A DNA stretch of 64,000 bases from Fidelibacterota bacterium (GTDB taxonomy: Bacteria; Fidelibacterota; Marinisomatia; Marinisomatales; TCS55), in contig JAPYRG010000002.1 in assembly GCA_029936965.1 (NCBI GenBank), forward strand, positions 117,561 through 181,560, in the 5' to 3' direction. Within the stretch, counting starts at the first letter, position 1, and every line of letters starts with the position of its first letter. Shown here in pieces: positions 19,409 to 27,425 of the stretch. The position numbers and the translations under genes are program-made. Below the pieces are notes generated by a model, which was given only the letters and a program-made list of their open reading frames with translations, was not told the DNA's origin and searched no databases.

Positions 19409-21355
19409 TTATTTAGAATCTGAGCTTTTTATTAAACCTTGCCTGATTGCTTCTTTACGGACAGGCCCCCAAAATCCTATCGGTCTGGACATAACATAGT
19501 ATGCAACAAGATGGTCAATTTTCTCGGGTTTGGTTAAAAAAGTTACTGGTAAGTAAATCATAGCATTGAGAATAATTAAAGCCCAAAATTGTAAATAATC
19601 AGGAAGCTCTGGAATAACGCCAAATCGAGGTAAAATCCATACCACCAACCAGCTTAACCCTAGGTTTGCAATCCAGGCGCTTAAAAAGCCCCAAGAATTA
19701 AATCTCCACCAGATTACTTGTAATATATTCGGTAACCACACACCTGCAGACATAATCCATAAAGCAAAAATCAACCATGCGGTGATTTCCTCACCAATGA
19801 TTAAACCAAAAATAAATGATCCAATTAAAATCAATATAGTTGACTTTCTCCCTATAGAAACTAGCTTTTCTTCGCTGGCTTCAGGGTTAATATAATGATG
19901 ATAAAAATCTCTTGTTGCATACATTGCTCCAAGGTTTAAATGCGTAGAAACAGTTGATAGATGTATTGCAATTATCCCTGCAAATAAGAATCCAACCATT
20001 CCTACTGGTAAATATTCAAAACCAACTCTATACCACGCCATTTCATAGTCTCCACCTTGGCCAAGGTGAGGGTTGATTACAAAAAATCCCATAATTGCTG
20101 CAGCCCAAATTGAGTTTCGAACAAGAACCAGTGCTGTCCCAGCCCAAATACTATATGCTGCATCTCTAACTGATTTTGCTGATTGGATTCTTTGTGCTTC
20201 TGGATACCAATCGATTGCTGTTCCCATACCAAACCCACCAATAAGAGCAATTATCATCATCGTAATAAACCATGCAATCGGGAATTGACCTTCATACATA
20301 CCTGTAAAACTCATTGGACTCAAACGCCATCCTTGTCCTTCCAATTGGTTCTTTGTAATCAAGACCCATGAATTACCGTTGTCTAATGAATATTCAACAT
20401 CTACAAATTTCCTATTATTATTTTTTGACCAAACAATATTATATCCATGATCAGATAATAAAATACTATTATTGTTCGGAAATAATATTTGATCCTCTTT
20501 TTTATCATCCTGTTCATTCATTACTGATTCTTTTGCGCTGTTTTCCGCTTTTTTAAAAAGAGATTCGTTCTTTGTGTTTTTTATTAAGAATGATTCGCTC
20601 CTTGAAATTTCTTCACCTGTTTCAGCATTTTTAATTCTCACAATTGCATCAACCTGTGAAGACTTTATATCTGGTATTTTCCATTCACATGTGCTGTTGT
20701 ATCTATCAAGTTTTGAAATAATAGCTGTCGGGCCACCAGCGGCTAACACTCCATACACTGAAACAATAATTATCACAAGCAAAGCAATTACACCTTGCTG
20801 GAAATCGGCCATTACTACGCCCCAATATCCAGATGTATACACATACACTGCGCCAATAGCAGTAAAGATTAATAATCCAACATATAGATCCCAACCAAAT
20901 AAGTAAGCGCACACCTTCCCCATAGCAATGCCAACCCAACCAAGTATAAACATATTCAAAAAAACTTGCCAACCAGCAAGCCACCCGCGGAGCAATTCTG
21001 CGCCTAATTCACCAAATCGTAATGTTTGCCATTCAGCCTGACTATAAGCAAGAGAACGTCGGAATATCCTTGTAGAAACATATGCGCTAATTGCGCACCA
21101 TGCGGAATAAAATGAATACCATAATCCAGCGAAACCATATTTATATACTACTCCCGCCACCCATATTGGTGTGTCTGTTGCAGTATGTGTGGCATATACT
21201 GATGAAGCAGGTAGCCACCAAGGCAGTCCTCTATTTGCCAAAAAATAATCTGCCTGGGATCTTTTACCAAATTTGTAGAAATAAAAACCAAAAAAGACCA
21301 TCAATAAAACAAAAAGAGTTAACCAAAGCCAATCTAGAAACTGAAATGTTATCAT
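19409..21355 (-). CDS. Sodium:solute symporter (SSS family) with soluble domain inserted in a loop
   Basis: A 648-residue membrane protein of the SSS family with about 13 hydrophobic segments. Recognisable pieces are 'YFLANRGLPWWLPASSVYA' near the N-terminus and 'AGIIAIHLSTVSTHLNLGA' in a late helix. Between helices, residues about 218-343 form a soluble insert not expected in the family. Its first half ('STCEWKIPDI', 'DAIVRIKNAETGEEI') resembles the end of a Ser-Thr-rich/Kre9-KNH Ig-like repeat. After a Lys/Glu/Asp-rich linker, its second half ('LFPNNNSILL', 'VDVEYSLDNGNSWVLI') resembles the beginning of such a repeat. Three small membrane proteins are encoded just upstream. A sugar is the likely solute given the adjacent GH3 gene; this is inference. 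Confidence 0.85.
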   Translation of the reverse strand: MITFQFLDWLWLTLFVLLMVFFGFYFYKFGKRSQADYFLANRGLPWWLPASSVYATHTATDTPIWVAGVVYKYGFAGLWYSFYSAWCAISAYVSTRIFRRSLAYSQAEWQTLRFGELGAELLRGWLAGWQVFLNMFILGWVGIAMGKVCAYLFGWDLYVGLLIFTAIGAVYVYTSGYWGVVMADFQQGVIALLVIIIVSVYGVLAAGGPTAIISKLDRYNSTCEWKIPDIKSSQVDAIVRIKNAETGEEISRSESFLIKNTKNESLFKKAENSAKESVMNEQDDKKEDQILFPNNNSILLSDHGYNIVWSKNNNRKFVDVEYSLDNGNSWVLITKNQLEGQGWRLSPMSFTGMYEGQFPIAWFITMMIIALIGGFGMGTAIDWYPEAQRIQSAKSVRDAAYSIWAGTALVLVRNSIWAAAIMGFFVINPHLGQGGDYEMAWYRVGFEYLPVGMVGFLFAGIIAIHLSTVSTHLNLGAMYATRDFYHHYINPEASEEKLVSIGRKSTILILIGSFIFGLIIGEEITAWLIFALWIMSAGVWLPNILQVIWWRFNSWGFLSAWIANLGLSWLVVWILPRFGVIPELPDYLQFWALIILNAMIYLPVTFLTKPEKIDHLVAYYVMSRPIGFWGPVRKEAIRQGLIKSSDSK

Positions 21356-21379
21356 AATTTTTTTATCTATATATAATTA

Positions 21380-21520
21380 TTATTTATCTCGATTATTTTT
21401 TTCAAAATACTGAATTAATAAATATGTAAGATAAAAAGATAGTCCCAATATGAGCGCGGGTAAAATTATACCCAATATTGGTGGCCCAATGGCTGTAGAT
21501 AATATGATAAGAAAAGGCAC
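21380..21520 (-). CDS. Small membrane protein (46 aa) upstream of the symporter
   Basis: A 46-codon frame starting with GTG at 21520, translating to 'VPFLIILSTAIGPPILG' followed by 'IILPALILGLSFYLTYLL' and a charged tail ('QYFEKNNRDK'). It is one long or two short hydrophobic helices with a positive end. It lies one base after the stop of the 40-aa gene and 24 bases before the symporter start. The tight packing with the symporter suggests an accessory subunit, but the start codon and expression are inferred, and I do not recognise a family. Confidence 0.5.
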   Translation of the reverse strand: MPFLIILSTAIGPPILGIILPALILGLSFYLTYLLIQYFEKNNRDK

Positions 21521-21521
21521 C

Positions 21522-21644
21522 TTAACTATCTCTACTTTCTAGTTTTTTTCTTTTTTTATAATAAATGTATGCAAATATCATACCAGCAAAAGATGCTACG
21601 TAGGCAATCGTCATTCCAATTACTACTGCAAACGCCCGTGTCAT
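21522..21644 (-). CDS. Small membrane protein (40 aa) in the symporter cluster
   Basis: A 40-codon frame starting at an ATG at 21644 that overlaps the stop of the upstream 98-aa gene as ATGA, a classic sign of translational coupling. The product is one membrane helix ('AFAVVIGMTIAYVASFAG', 'MIFAYIYY') followed by a basic tail ('KKRKKLESRDS'). No family was recognised. Position and coupling make it a credible small partner of the downstream sodium:solute symporter. Confidence 0.6.
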   Translation of the reverse strand: MTRAFAVVIGMTIAYVASFAGMIFAYIYYKKRKKLESRDS

Positions 21645-21937
21645 TTATTCTTTTTCCACTTTTGAATTTCTTCTAATTGTAATAAATAATCCTTTTCGTT
21701 CTTTTCATATTCAGCAGATATTGATCTTAATTTAGGATCAATTATCCAATACATAATTAACGCTGATAAAATCCCTATTATCAAAATAACAAAACCAACG
21801 GGGATCAATAGAGCAGACATGGCTGCTCCTACCATAAGAGCTATATAAGAAACAACTGAAAAAAAGATTGCAAACCAATCCTCTTTGTGCATTTCATCAG
21901 CATTTTCTGGTGTCCACTCTCTATTTATAAAAGACAT
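21641..21937 (-). CDS. Small two-helix membrane protein of the symporter cluster (98 aa)
   Basis: A 98-residue protein with an acidic N-terminus ('REWTPENADEMHKEDWFAI'), two membrane helices (about 27-48 and 50-67) and a C-terminal charged coiled segment ('EYEKNEKDYLLQLEEIQKW'). It starts at an ATG at 21937 preceded by an AGAGAGAG purine run that may serve as ribosome binding site. It is the first of three small membrane-protein genes ahead of the symporter. Some sodium/solute symporters have tiny partner subunits; this one might be similar, but the family is not one I can name. Confidence 0.65.
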   Translation of the reverse strand: MSFINREWTPENADEMHKEDWFAIFFSVVSYIALMVGAAMSALLIPVGFVILIIGILSALIMYWIIDPKLRSISAEYEKNEKDYLLQLEEIQKWKKNK

Positions 21938-21977
21938 TTATCTCTCTCTTTAAAGAACAAATTTAATTGTTAATTAA

Positions 21978-22544
21978 TTAATTTGCTTTGATTGTTTCCA
22001 ACAGGTTGTATTGAAATAATAATCTCCATGAATCCCGCATTTTATGCGTTATTTCAAAATTTTGTGATCCCAAATATCCTCTTAATCTATTTGCTCTTGC
22101 AATTTTCCTAAAAGCATCGGATCTAATTGATATAAGATCTAATAATTCTCCATCTGCAAGCATTGATGCGGCAACATTGATTTCTGACATATTAAACTCA
22201 GATCCAATACGATTTGAACTCCCTAAAAAGATAGTGTCATTATCAGCAATAAAACTTAAATGGTTTGCAAACCCAGGATATGATGAGGAAAAAAAGACTA
22301 AATCATAATAATCTGGATCACAATCAAGCATGTTTCCATCACATGTTTTAGAAACTGATAGTTTTAATGTATAAGGTGGAACATTTCTTTCTACGAGATA
22401 AATATCTTTTGTGGTATAGGTGGTGTTTTGATTTATATCATTATAATAAAAAGATATTGGTTTTATTTTAAGTATAGAAGCACATCCAGCTAAAAGAAAT
22501 AGGATTGTAAAAATTATTGATGTTGGGTGTAGTTTATTTATCAT
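21978..22544 (-). CDS. Lipoprotein of unknown function
   Basis: A 188-residue protein with a clear lipoprotein signal ('IIFTILFLLAGCAS', Cys21). The mature part has beta-rich stretches ('TTYTTKDIYLVERNVPPYTL', 'LSFIADNDTIFLGS') and a C-terminal half with mixed helix ('DAFRKIARANRLRGYLGS'). It contains 'SKTCDGNMLDCDPDYYD', two cysteines that could form a disulfide. I recognise no family. It is the most upstream gene of the minus-strand run that includes the symporter and GH3, and diverges from apbE across 52 bases. Confidence 0.6.
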   Translation of the reverse strand: MINKLHPTSIIFTILFLLAGCASILKIKPISFYYNDINQNTTYTTKDIYLVERNVPPYTLKLSVSKTCDGNMLDCDPDYYDLVFFSSSYPGFANHLSFIADNDTIFLGSSNRIGSEFNMSEINVAASMLADGELLDLISIRSDAFRKIARANRLRGYLGSQNFEITHKMRDSWRLLFQYNLLETIKAN

Positions 22545-22596
22545 AAAATAAAATTACTAAATTCGGTAAGCAATTAGTACTTATTCATATTATAGT

Positions 22597-23622
22597 ATGC
22601 ATATGAAAAAAAATATTATCATAAGCCTAATTATAATTACCCTTTGCAATTCCTGCGATATAACTAATCATCAAATTAAGCTATCTGGATTTACAATGGG
22701 AACTACATATAATATAAAAATTATCTCAGATAATTTTGGTATAACGTATAAGGACAAGATAGGTGGTCAAATTGATTCTATTCTAATTAGTATTAATCAA
22801 CAAATGTCTACCTATTTATATGACAGCGAAATATCCACATTCAATAATAATGAATCAACTGCTCCTTTTAAAATATCCAATGAGTTTTCATATGTTGTGG
22901 GGCGTGCTTTACATTGGGCAAAGACAACTGAAGGTGCCTTTGATATCACATTGGTTCCTCTACTATATCTCTGGGGGTTTGGCCCTGGACAAAAAGGTGG
23001 ATTAAAAGATGTATTTCCTGATGAAAAAACTATTAATAATAGAAAAATTCATATAGGCTATGACAAACTATCCATTAATAATAACTTTCTTCAAAAAAAA
23101 GATCCCTTTATAAAAATTGATTTAAATGCAATTGCAAAAGGTTTTGGAGTAGATGCTATTTGTAATTTTCTTAACTCTAAAGGGATCAATAATTATATGG
23201 TTGAAATTGGTGGAGAAGTACGTTGTTCAGGATATAACCGAAAAAAAGAATCTTGGATGATTGCTATTGAAAACCCAGAAAGTGATAATGAAATAAACTG
23301 GGCAGTGCCTCTAAATAATATGTCAATGGCTACGTCAGGTGATTATAGAAATTATTATGAAATTGATAACGAAAGATATTCACACGAAATAGATCCTAGA
23401 TCTGGCTATCCAGCTCAGACTGACATTGCCTCTGCAACCGTTGTAACTTCACAATGCATTGATGCAGATGCTTTTGCAACAGCATTAATTATATTAGGCA
23501 TAGAAAAAGCTATAAAACTGATAGAAGATACAAGCGATACAGAAGCTTTTTTAATTATTCGAAAAGATAAAGACGTCTATGAAACAATTAGAAGTAGTGG
23601 AATGAAAATAAAAGAACTATAA
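22597..23622 (+). CDS. apbE: FAD:protein FMN transferase (ApbE), lipoprotein form
   Basis: A 341-residue ApbE-family protein. It has a lipobox-like signal ('IIITLCNSC'), then 'SGFTMGTTYNIKI', 'GAFDITLVPLLYLWGFGP', 'IDLNAIAKGFGVDAI', 'YMVEIGGEVRCSG', 'SMATSGDYRNYYE', 'SHEIDPRSGYPAQ' and the Mg-binding 'CIDADAFATALIILG'. These are the conserved flavin- and metal-binding elements of enzymes that attach FMN covalently to Thr or Ser of target proteins such as NqrB, NqrC or RnfG. No target protein with an evident FMN-binding motif was recognised in the window. A second ATG two codons in is an alternative start. It converges with the DUF1080 gene across 4 bases. Confidence 0.94.
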   Translation: MHMKKNIIISLIIITLCNSCDITNHQIKLSGFTMGTTYNIKIISDNFGITYKDKIGGQIDSILISINQQMSTYLYDSEISTFNNNESTAPFKISNEFSYVVGRALHWAKTTEGAFDITLVPLLYLWGFGPGQKGGLKDVFPDEKTINNRKIHIGYDKLSINNNFLQKKDPFIKIDLNAIAKGFGVDAICNFLNSKGINNYMVEIGGEVRCSGYNRKKESWMIAIENPESDNEINWAVPLNNMSMATSGDYRNYYEIDNERYSHEIDPRSGYPAQTDIASATVVTSQCIDADAFATALIILGIEKAIKLIEDTSDTEAFLIIRKDKDVYETIRSSGMKIKEL

Positions 23623-23626
23623 AATA

Positions 23627-24286
23627 TTATAGTTTTCGAATTTTAATATTACGATACCAAACTTCTTCACCGTGATGTTGAAGCCCTATGTGTCCGGTAT
23701 TTTCATTAGCAAACAATGGCATACTTGCAAATTTACTATTTGCTATTAAACCCTTCACCTCATCACTACCATGCTCATAATTAAGAATTTTTGTTCCATT
23801 TAACCAATGTTCAACTAGGTTGTTTTTTACAACAATCCTTGCTTCATTAAACTCTCCTACTTTTTTTGATACGTCTTGTATCGGAGCAATAAGATCATAT
23901 AATGCTCCGGCAGAAGTAACATTTCTTTTTCCATCATGATGAGCTGTATTATCTAAAACCTGCATCTCTGGTGCGGTTTGCCAAATATAGTCTCCTTTTT
24001 CTGTAGCAAAATAAAATATACCACTATTACCAATAGGAGAAACTTTCCACTCTAGAACTAATTCAAAGTCTTTGTATGCCTTTTTTGTTATAATATCAAC
24101 CTTGTTCCCGCCAACAATTGTCTTCAAAGTACTATTTTCTACGGACCATCCATCAAAAGGGAAATCATTCTGCTTGAAACCCCGCCAATGTGAGACATCT
24201 TTTCCATCAAATAAAGTAGTCCAATTGTTTTGCTGGTTAGAACAATTCATAAATAAAAACAAAATAGCCGTCATAATTTTTTTCAT
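23627..24286 (-). CDS. DUF1080 / 3-keto-disaccharide hydrolase-like lipoprotein
   Basis: A 219-residue protein with a lipoprotein signal ('AILFLFMNCSNQQ'). It opens its mature domain with 'WTTLFDGKDVSHWRGF', the hallmark of DUF1080 (Pfam 3keto-disac_hyd), a concanavalin-like jelly roll. Further family features are 'FELVLEWKVSPIGNSGIFYF', 'WQTAPEMQVLDN' and the C-terminal 'GHIGLQHHGEEVWYRNIKI'. Characterised members bind or hydrolyse 3-keto-glycosides or other saccharides, but activity varies. It is the last gene of the minus-strand unit with a second DUF1080 gene and two Gfo/Idh/MocA oxidoreductases, consistent with glycoside breakdown. Confidence 0.88.
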   Translation of the reverse strand: MKKIMTAILFLFMNCSNQQNNWTTLFDGKDVSHWRGFKQNDFPFDGWSVENSTLKTIVGGNKVDIITKKAYKDFELVLEWKVSPIGNSGIFYFATEKGDYIWQTAPEMQVLDNTAHHDGKRNVTSAGALYDLIAPIQDVSKKVGEFNEARIVVKNNLVEHWLNGTKILNYEHGSDEVKGLIANSKFASMPLFANENTGHIGLQHHGEEVWYRNIKIRKL

Positions 24287-24310
24287 ATTACTTATTCCTA
24301 TTTGAAATAA

Positions 24311-24931
24311 TTATAATTCTTTAATAAAAATATTTTTAAACGAGACCTTTGTGTCCCAATCGTGGTTTTGCAAACCAATATACCCCTCCTTTGAAAAATC
24401 TGATACTTTTCCACTTGGGGTTGCCTCCCAATCATTAACAAGGACGTTGTTTAGTTCAACGGTTATCCTGTCATCAATAAATGTGATTTTATAATGATTC
24501 CATTCACCTGATGGGTGTGAAACATCTTTCGAGGCAGTGTTTGCATCATATACTGCTGCTGTTTTGTGTTTTCCTTTTCCTTTATCGTTTATCTGAATTT
24601 CAAAAGAATGGTAAATATAATCATCACTTACAGGCATCTCTGGAACGCGCAAAAATATTCCAGAATTTGCTTTTGGTTCAGATGTTTTATAATCAAGCTC
24701 AAGTATAAAATTTTTATACTTTTTTGCGCTATACCACAGAAGACCCATTCCACCTGTTGCTTCTAAAACGCCTGTTTTTTTATCTAATGTAAAAAACCCT
24801 GGCCCATAATGGTTCCACCCATGCTTAGAATATTCCCCGCTTGATTTACTTAATATTCTTGTATATCCTTTTATATTCTGCTGTGCAAAAGAAAATCCAA
24901 TTACAATTAATAAAATAAATAACTTTTTCAT
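24311..24931 (-). CDS. DUF1080-family exported protein
   Basis: A 206-residue second DUF1080 paralog with a cleavable signal peptide ('MKKLFILLIVIGFSFAQQ') rather than a lipobox. Its body shows 'FILELDYKTSEPKANSGIFL', 'HSFEIQINDKGKGKH', 'GEWNHYKITFIDDRITVEL' and the closing 'GYIGLQNHDWDTKVSFKNI'. The start is set at 24931 because this ATG overlaps the stop of the upstream oxidoreductase as ATGA; an in-frame ATG six codons earlier gives a poorer signal peptide. It is likely a periplasmic partner of the oxidoreductase it is coupled to. Confidence 0.85.
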   Translation of the reverse strand: MKKLFILLIVIGFSFAQQNIKGYTRILSKSSGEYSKHGWNHYGPGFFTLDKKTGVLEATGGMGLLWYSAKKYKNFILELDYKTSEPKANSGIFLRVPEMPVSDDYIYHSFEIQINDKGKGKHKTAAVYDANTASKDVSHPSGEWNHYKITFIDDRITVELNNVLVNDWEATPSGKVSDFSKEGYIGLQNHDWDTKVSFKNIFIKEL

Positions 24932-26178
24932 TTGTTTTTTGGATTCCATTCCCCTTTGGCAACAGATGGAACAAAAGAATCAAGATCGGGGGGTGGAAAA
25001 GAAATGGTCTTCCCTTGTTCTGCGCTCATGTATGCGGTCATTAATAGTTCTGTAACATTAAGCCCATCATCAAAATTTTCATCGGGTCTTTTACCAGCCA
25101 AAAAAGATTCAACCATGTGTCTATTTTCAGCTGTATAACCATAGACTTCAGCTTCATTGCTTACTACAGGCATTCCTCCAGATTCAGCGTTTTGTTTTTC
25201 AACTAAGTCCTCACCGGCAGAACCAGCAACTTCTCGACTAAAAAACACCTTGAGGTCAGGGTCAAGTGTGTTGACAAACATAGAATATTCTGGACCAAAC
25301 AATTCCATACTTAATCGCAGCCCCTCCCCAACAAAACACCATGATGTTGTAGTTTCTATAATAAGTTTTTCTCCATCCTCATCTAAATACTCAATTAATG
25401 ATCGCGCGAAATCTTCTGATGGACTCTCCAAATAATTTGTTTTACCACCACTGTTTTTAGATAAAATATCAGCATATTTTGGACGCTGCCATTTCAAACA
25501 ATCTGTATGTGCGCTGACGCTTATCGGTTTTATTGAATCTCTAGGTTTCCCTGGGTCCGTCAACATAAACCGCGCTTCTTCTACAGAATGGCACATCATA
25601 TCATTTAAAACACCACCACCCTGTAATTCTCCTTCCCAAAACCAGGGCATGTGTGGTCCACTGTGTTCTTCTGCTGCGCGGGCTAAGAAGGGTCTGCCTG
25701 TTGTAGCAGCTCCACGAGCCCATATAATTTCTTTTCCTCTAGTTATAGAAGGCGAAAAAACTTGGTTTTCCAAATATCCATCTAACAATCCAACGCTTTG
25801 CGTTAATTCTAATACTTTTTTTGCCTCTGCTACATTTCTACCAAGAGGTTTTTCACATGTAACGCCAATTAATTCACCTTTTCCACTTTGAATTGCGTTA
25901 GCAATCTCCTCAAAAGCATCTATTCTTGCGAAATTTGGTGAACACACCCATAAGGCATCAATCTTAGGGTCTTCTACCATCTCAGTTATAGTATCATATG
26001 CTTTAGCAGGCCCTAAAGCAAGATCATTTGCAATAGCAGCTGTTTCCTCAGCAGATTGTTTGGTTTTAGACATGACGCCTATAACATCAACATCCCGAAC
26101 ACTAATTAATGATTGAATGTGAAACCGTGATATAAAACCACCGCCAATGAATCCAATTCCTAATCTTTTTTTGCTCAT
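24928..26178 (-). CDS. Gfo/Idh/MocA family oxidoreductase (cytoplasmic)
   Basis: A 416-residue NAD(P)-dependent sugar or inositol dehydrogenase-type protein. The N-terminal Rossmann motif is 'LGIGFIGGGFISRFH', the conserved lysine motif is 'IGVTCEKPLGRNVAEA', and 'GGGVLNDMMCHSVEEARFML' carries the Asp/His of the active site. No signal peptide is present, unlike the other two family members in this window. It is translationally coupled to the downstream DUF1080 gene and lies 4 bases after the MFS gene. Likely role: oxidation or reduction of a sugar ring position in the cytoplasm; the substrate is unknown. Confidence 0.92.
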   Translation of the reverse strand: MSKKRLGIGFIGGGFISRFHIQSLISVRDVDVIGVMSKTKQSAEETAAIANDLALGPAKAYDTITEMVEDPKIDALWVCSPNFARIDAFEEIANAIQSGKGELIGVTCEKPLGRNVAEAKKVLELTQSVGLLDGYLENQVFSPSITRGKEIIWARGAATTGRPFLARAAEEHSGPHMPWFWEGELQGGGVLNDMMCHSVEEARFMLTDPGKPRDSIKPISVSAHTDCLKWQRPKYADILSKNSGGKTNYLESPSEDFARSLIEYLDEDGEKLIIETTTSWCFVGEGLRLSMELFGPEYSMFVNTLDPDLKVFFSREVAGSAGEDLVEKQNAESGGMPVVSNEAEVYGYTAENRHMVESFLAGKRPDENFDDGLNVTELLMTAYMSAEQGKTISFPPPDLDSFVPSVAKGEWNPKNK

Positions 26179-26182
26179 GGGT

Positions 26183-27397
26183 TTAAACTGATTTTAATTC
26201 AGCTTTTGTAGCTTGATCATCATCTTTAAAAAATACCAGAAAAACAAACGCCATTACAGTACAAAGAACTGCAGGCACTAAAAAGAACTTCCACCAGACC
26301 GTTGATCCATCAGCAAGTTTAAATGTATCCCAAATATATCCTGTAAATAGTGTTCCTAAATAGTTCCCCACACCCAATGTAAAGAATGTTAGCATTGCTT
26401 GAGCTGACGCACGCATATCATCACTTGCTTTCATATTCACATAAATTTGAGATGTTACAAAGAAAAAAGCATAACCAAACCCATGCAGTGTAAGAGAAGA
26501 AATAATTACTGAAAGATTAGGTACCATAAATAAAAAATATCTTATTGGCCATGCCAAAATACCAATTACCATTGTAAGTCGTACGCCAAGTTTTTGAATA
26601 GATATATGAAGTAAAAACAGCAGTACAACAACTTCAGCAATCTGAGCAACCGTCTTTATAGCTGTTAACCATGCTTCTTCTGCTCCCATATCTAATAAGA
26701 ATGGCGCTGTTGGTATATAGTAGAACTGTAGTTCCGTTGTAACCACAAAAGAAGCCATCATAAAAATTAAAAAGTTTCTATCTTTCAATAATGATAAAGC
26801 CTCTAGAAAAGCAAGTGGACTACTTTGACTAGCAACGGGCGGTGTTTTTGGTAAAGTAAAACAATACAGACCCATAATTATTGAAGCTGCAGAAGCAAAT
26901 AATAATAAATCGCTCCCACCAGTCCAATTTTCAGTATGCCATTGACTGCGCATAAACGTAACCATCCAGCCTACAGCAATCCAACCTATTGTTCCCCACA
27001 TGCGGACTTTACCAAACTCTGCTTCTGCATTTTGCAAATTACGAAAACAAATAGAATTGGTCAGGGCTATCGTAGGAGCATAAAGAAGGCAATAAGCAAA
27101 CATCCATGTCCACATAGAGGAAAATTCAGTCTGGTGTGCTGTAAAATATAGCAATACGCCACCAAGGAGATGTGCAATGCTTAAAAATAACTGTGTTGGG
27201 AATAATCTATCAGCAATTTGTCCACCTATAAATGGCGCAATAATACACCCAAGCCATAGACATCCATATATTGCAGATATTTCACTTCCAGAAAAACCGA
27301 TTTTATCAAGATGCGCTCCTAATGCAGTAGTCCACGACCCCCAAATCGCATATTGTAAAAACATCATAATACCAAAACGTGTTTTTAAGTCACCCAT
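26183..27397 (-). CDS. MFS transporter, nucleoside:H+ symporter (NupG)-like family
   Basis: A 404-residue polytopic protein with 12 hydrophobic segments. The N-terminus 'FGIMMFLQYAIWGSWTTALG' and the motif 'FGKVRMWGTIGWIAVGWMV' are typical of the NupG/Nuc_H_symport branch of the major facilitator superfamily, which in FCB and Planctomycetes genomes is common beside carbohydrate genes. An AGGAGG sequence about 10 bases upstream sets the ATG at 27397. It sits between the two oxidoreductase genes, so it may import the sugar product they act on rather than a nucleoside; this is inference from context. Confidence 0.85.
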   Translation of the reverse strand: MGDLKTRFGIMMFLQYAIWGSWTTALGAHLDKIGFSGSEISAIYGCLWLGCIIAPFIGGQIADRLFPTQLFLSIAHLLGGVLLYFTAHQTEFSSMWTWMFAYCLLYAPTIALTNSICFRNLQNAEAEFGKVRMWGTIGWIAVGWMVTFMRSQWHTENWTGGSDLLLFASAASIIMGLYCFTLPKTPPVASQSSPLAFLEALSLLKDRNFLIFMMASFVVTTELQFYYIPTAPFLLDMGAEEAWLTAIKTVAQIAEVVVLLFLLHISIQKLGVRLTMVIGILAWPIRYFLFMVPNLSVIISSLTLHGFGYAFFFVTSQIYVNMKASDDMRASAQAMLTFFTLGVGNYLGTLFTGYIWDTFKLADGSTVWWKFFLVPAVLCTVMAFVFLVFFKDDDQATKAELKSV

Positions 27398-27425
27398 ATT
27401 AATTTATCCTCCTAGCTTATTGTCT

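Noticed and set aside
20706..20984. Open frame of 92 codons on the minus strand rich in Trp and Cys
   Set aside because: It is an out-of-frame reading of the sodium:solute symporter helices; the symporter frame is intact through this region, so no frameshift or extra gene is needed.
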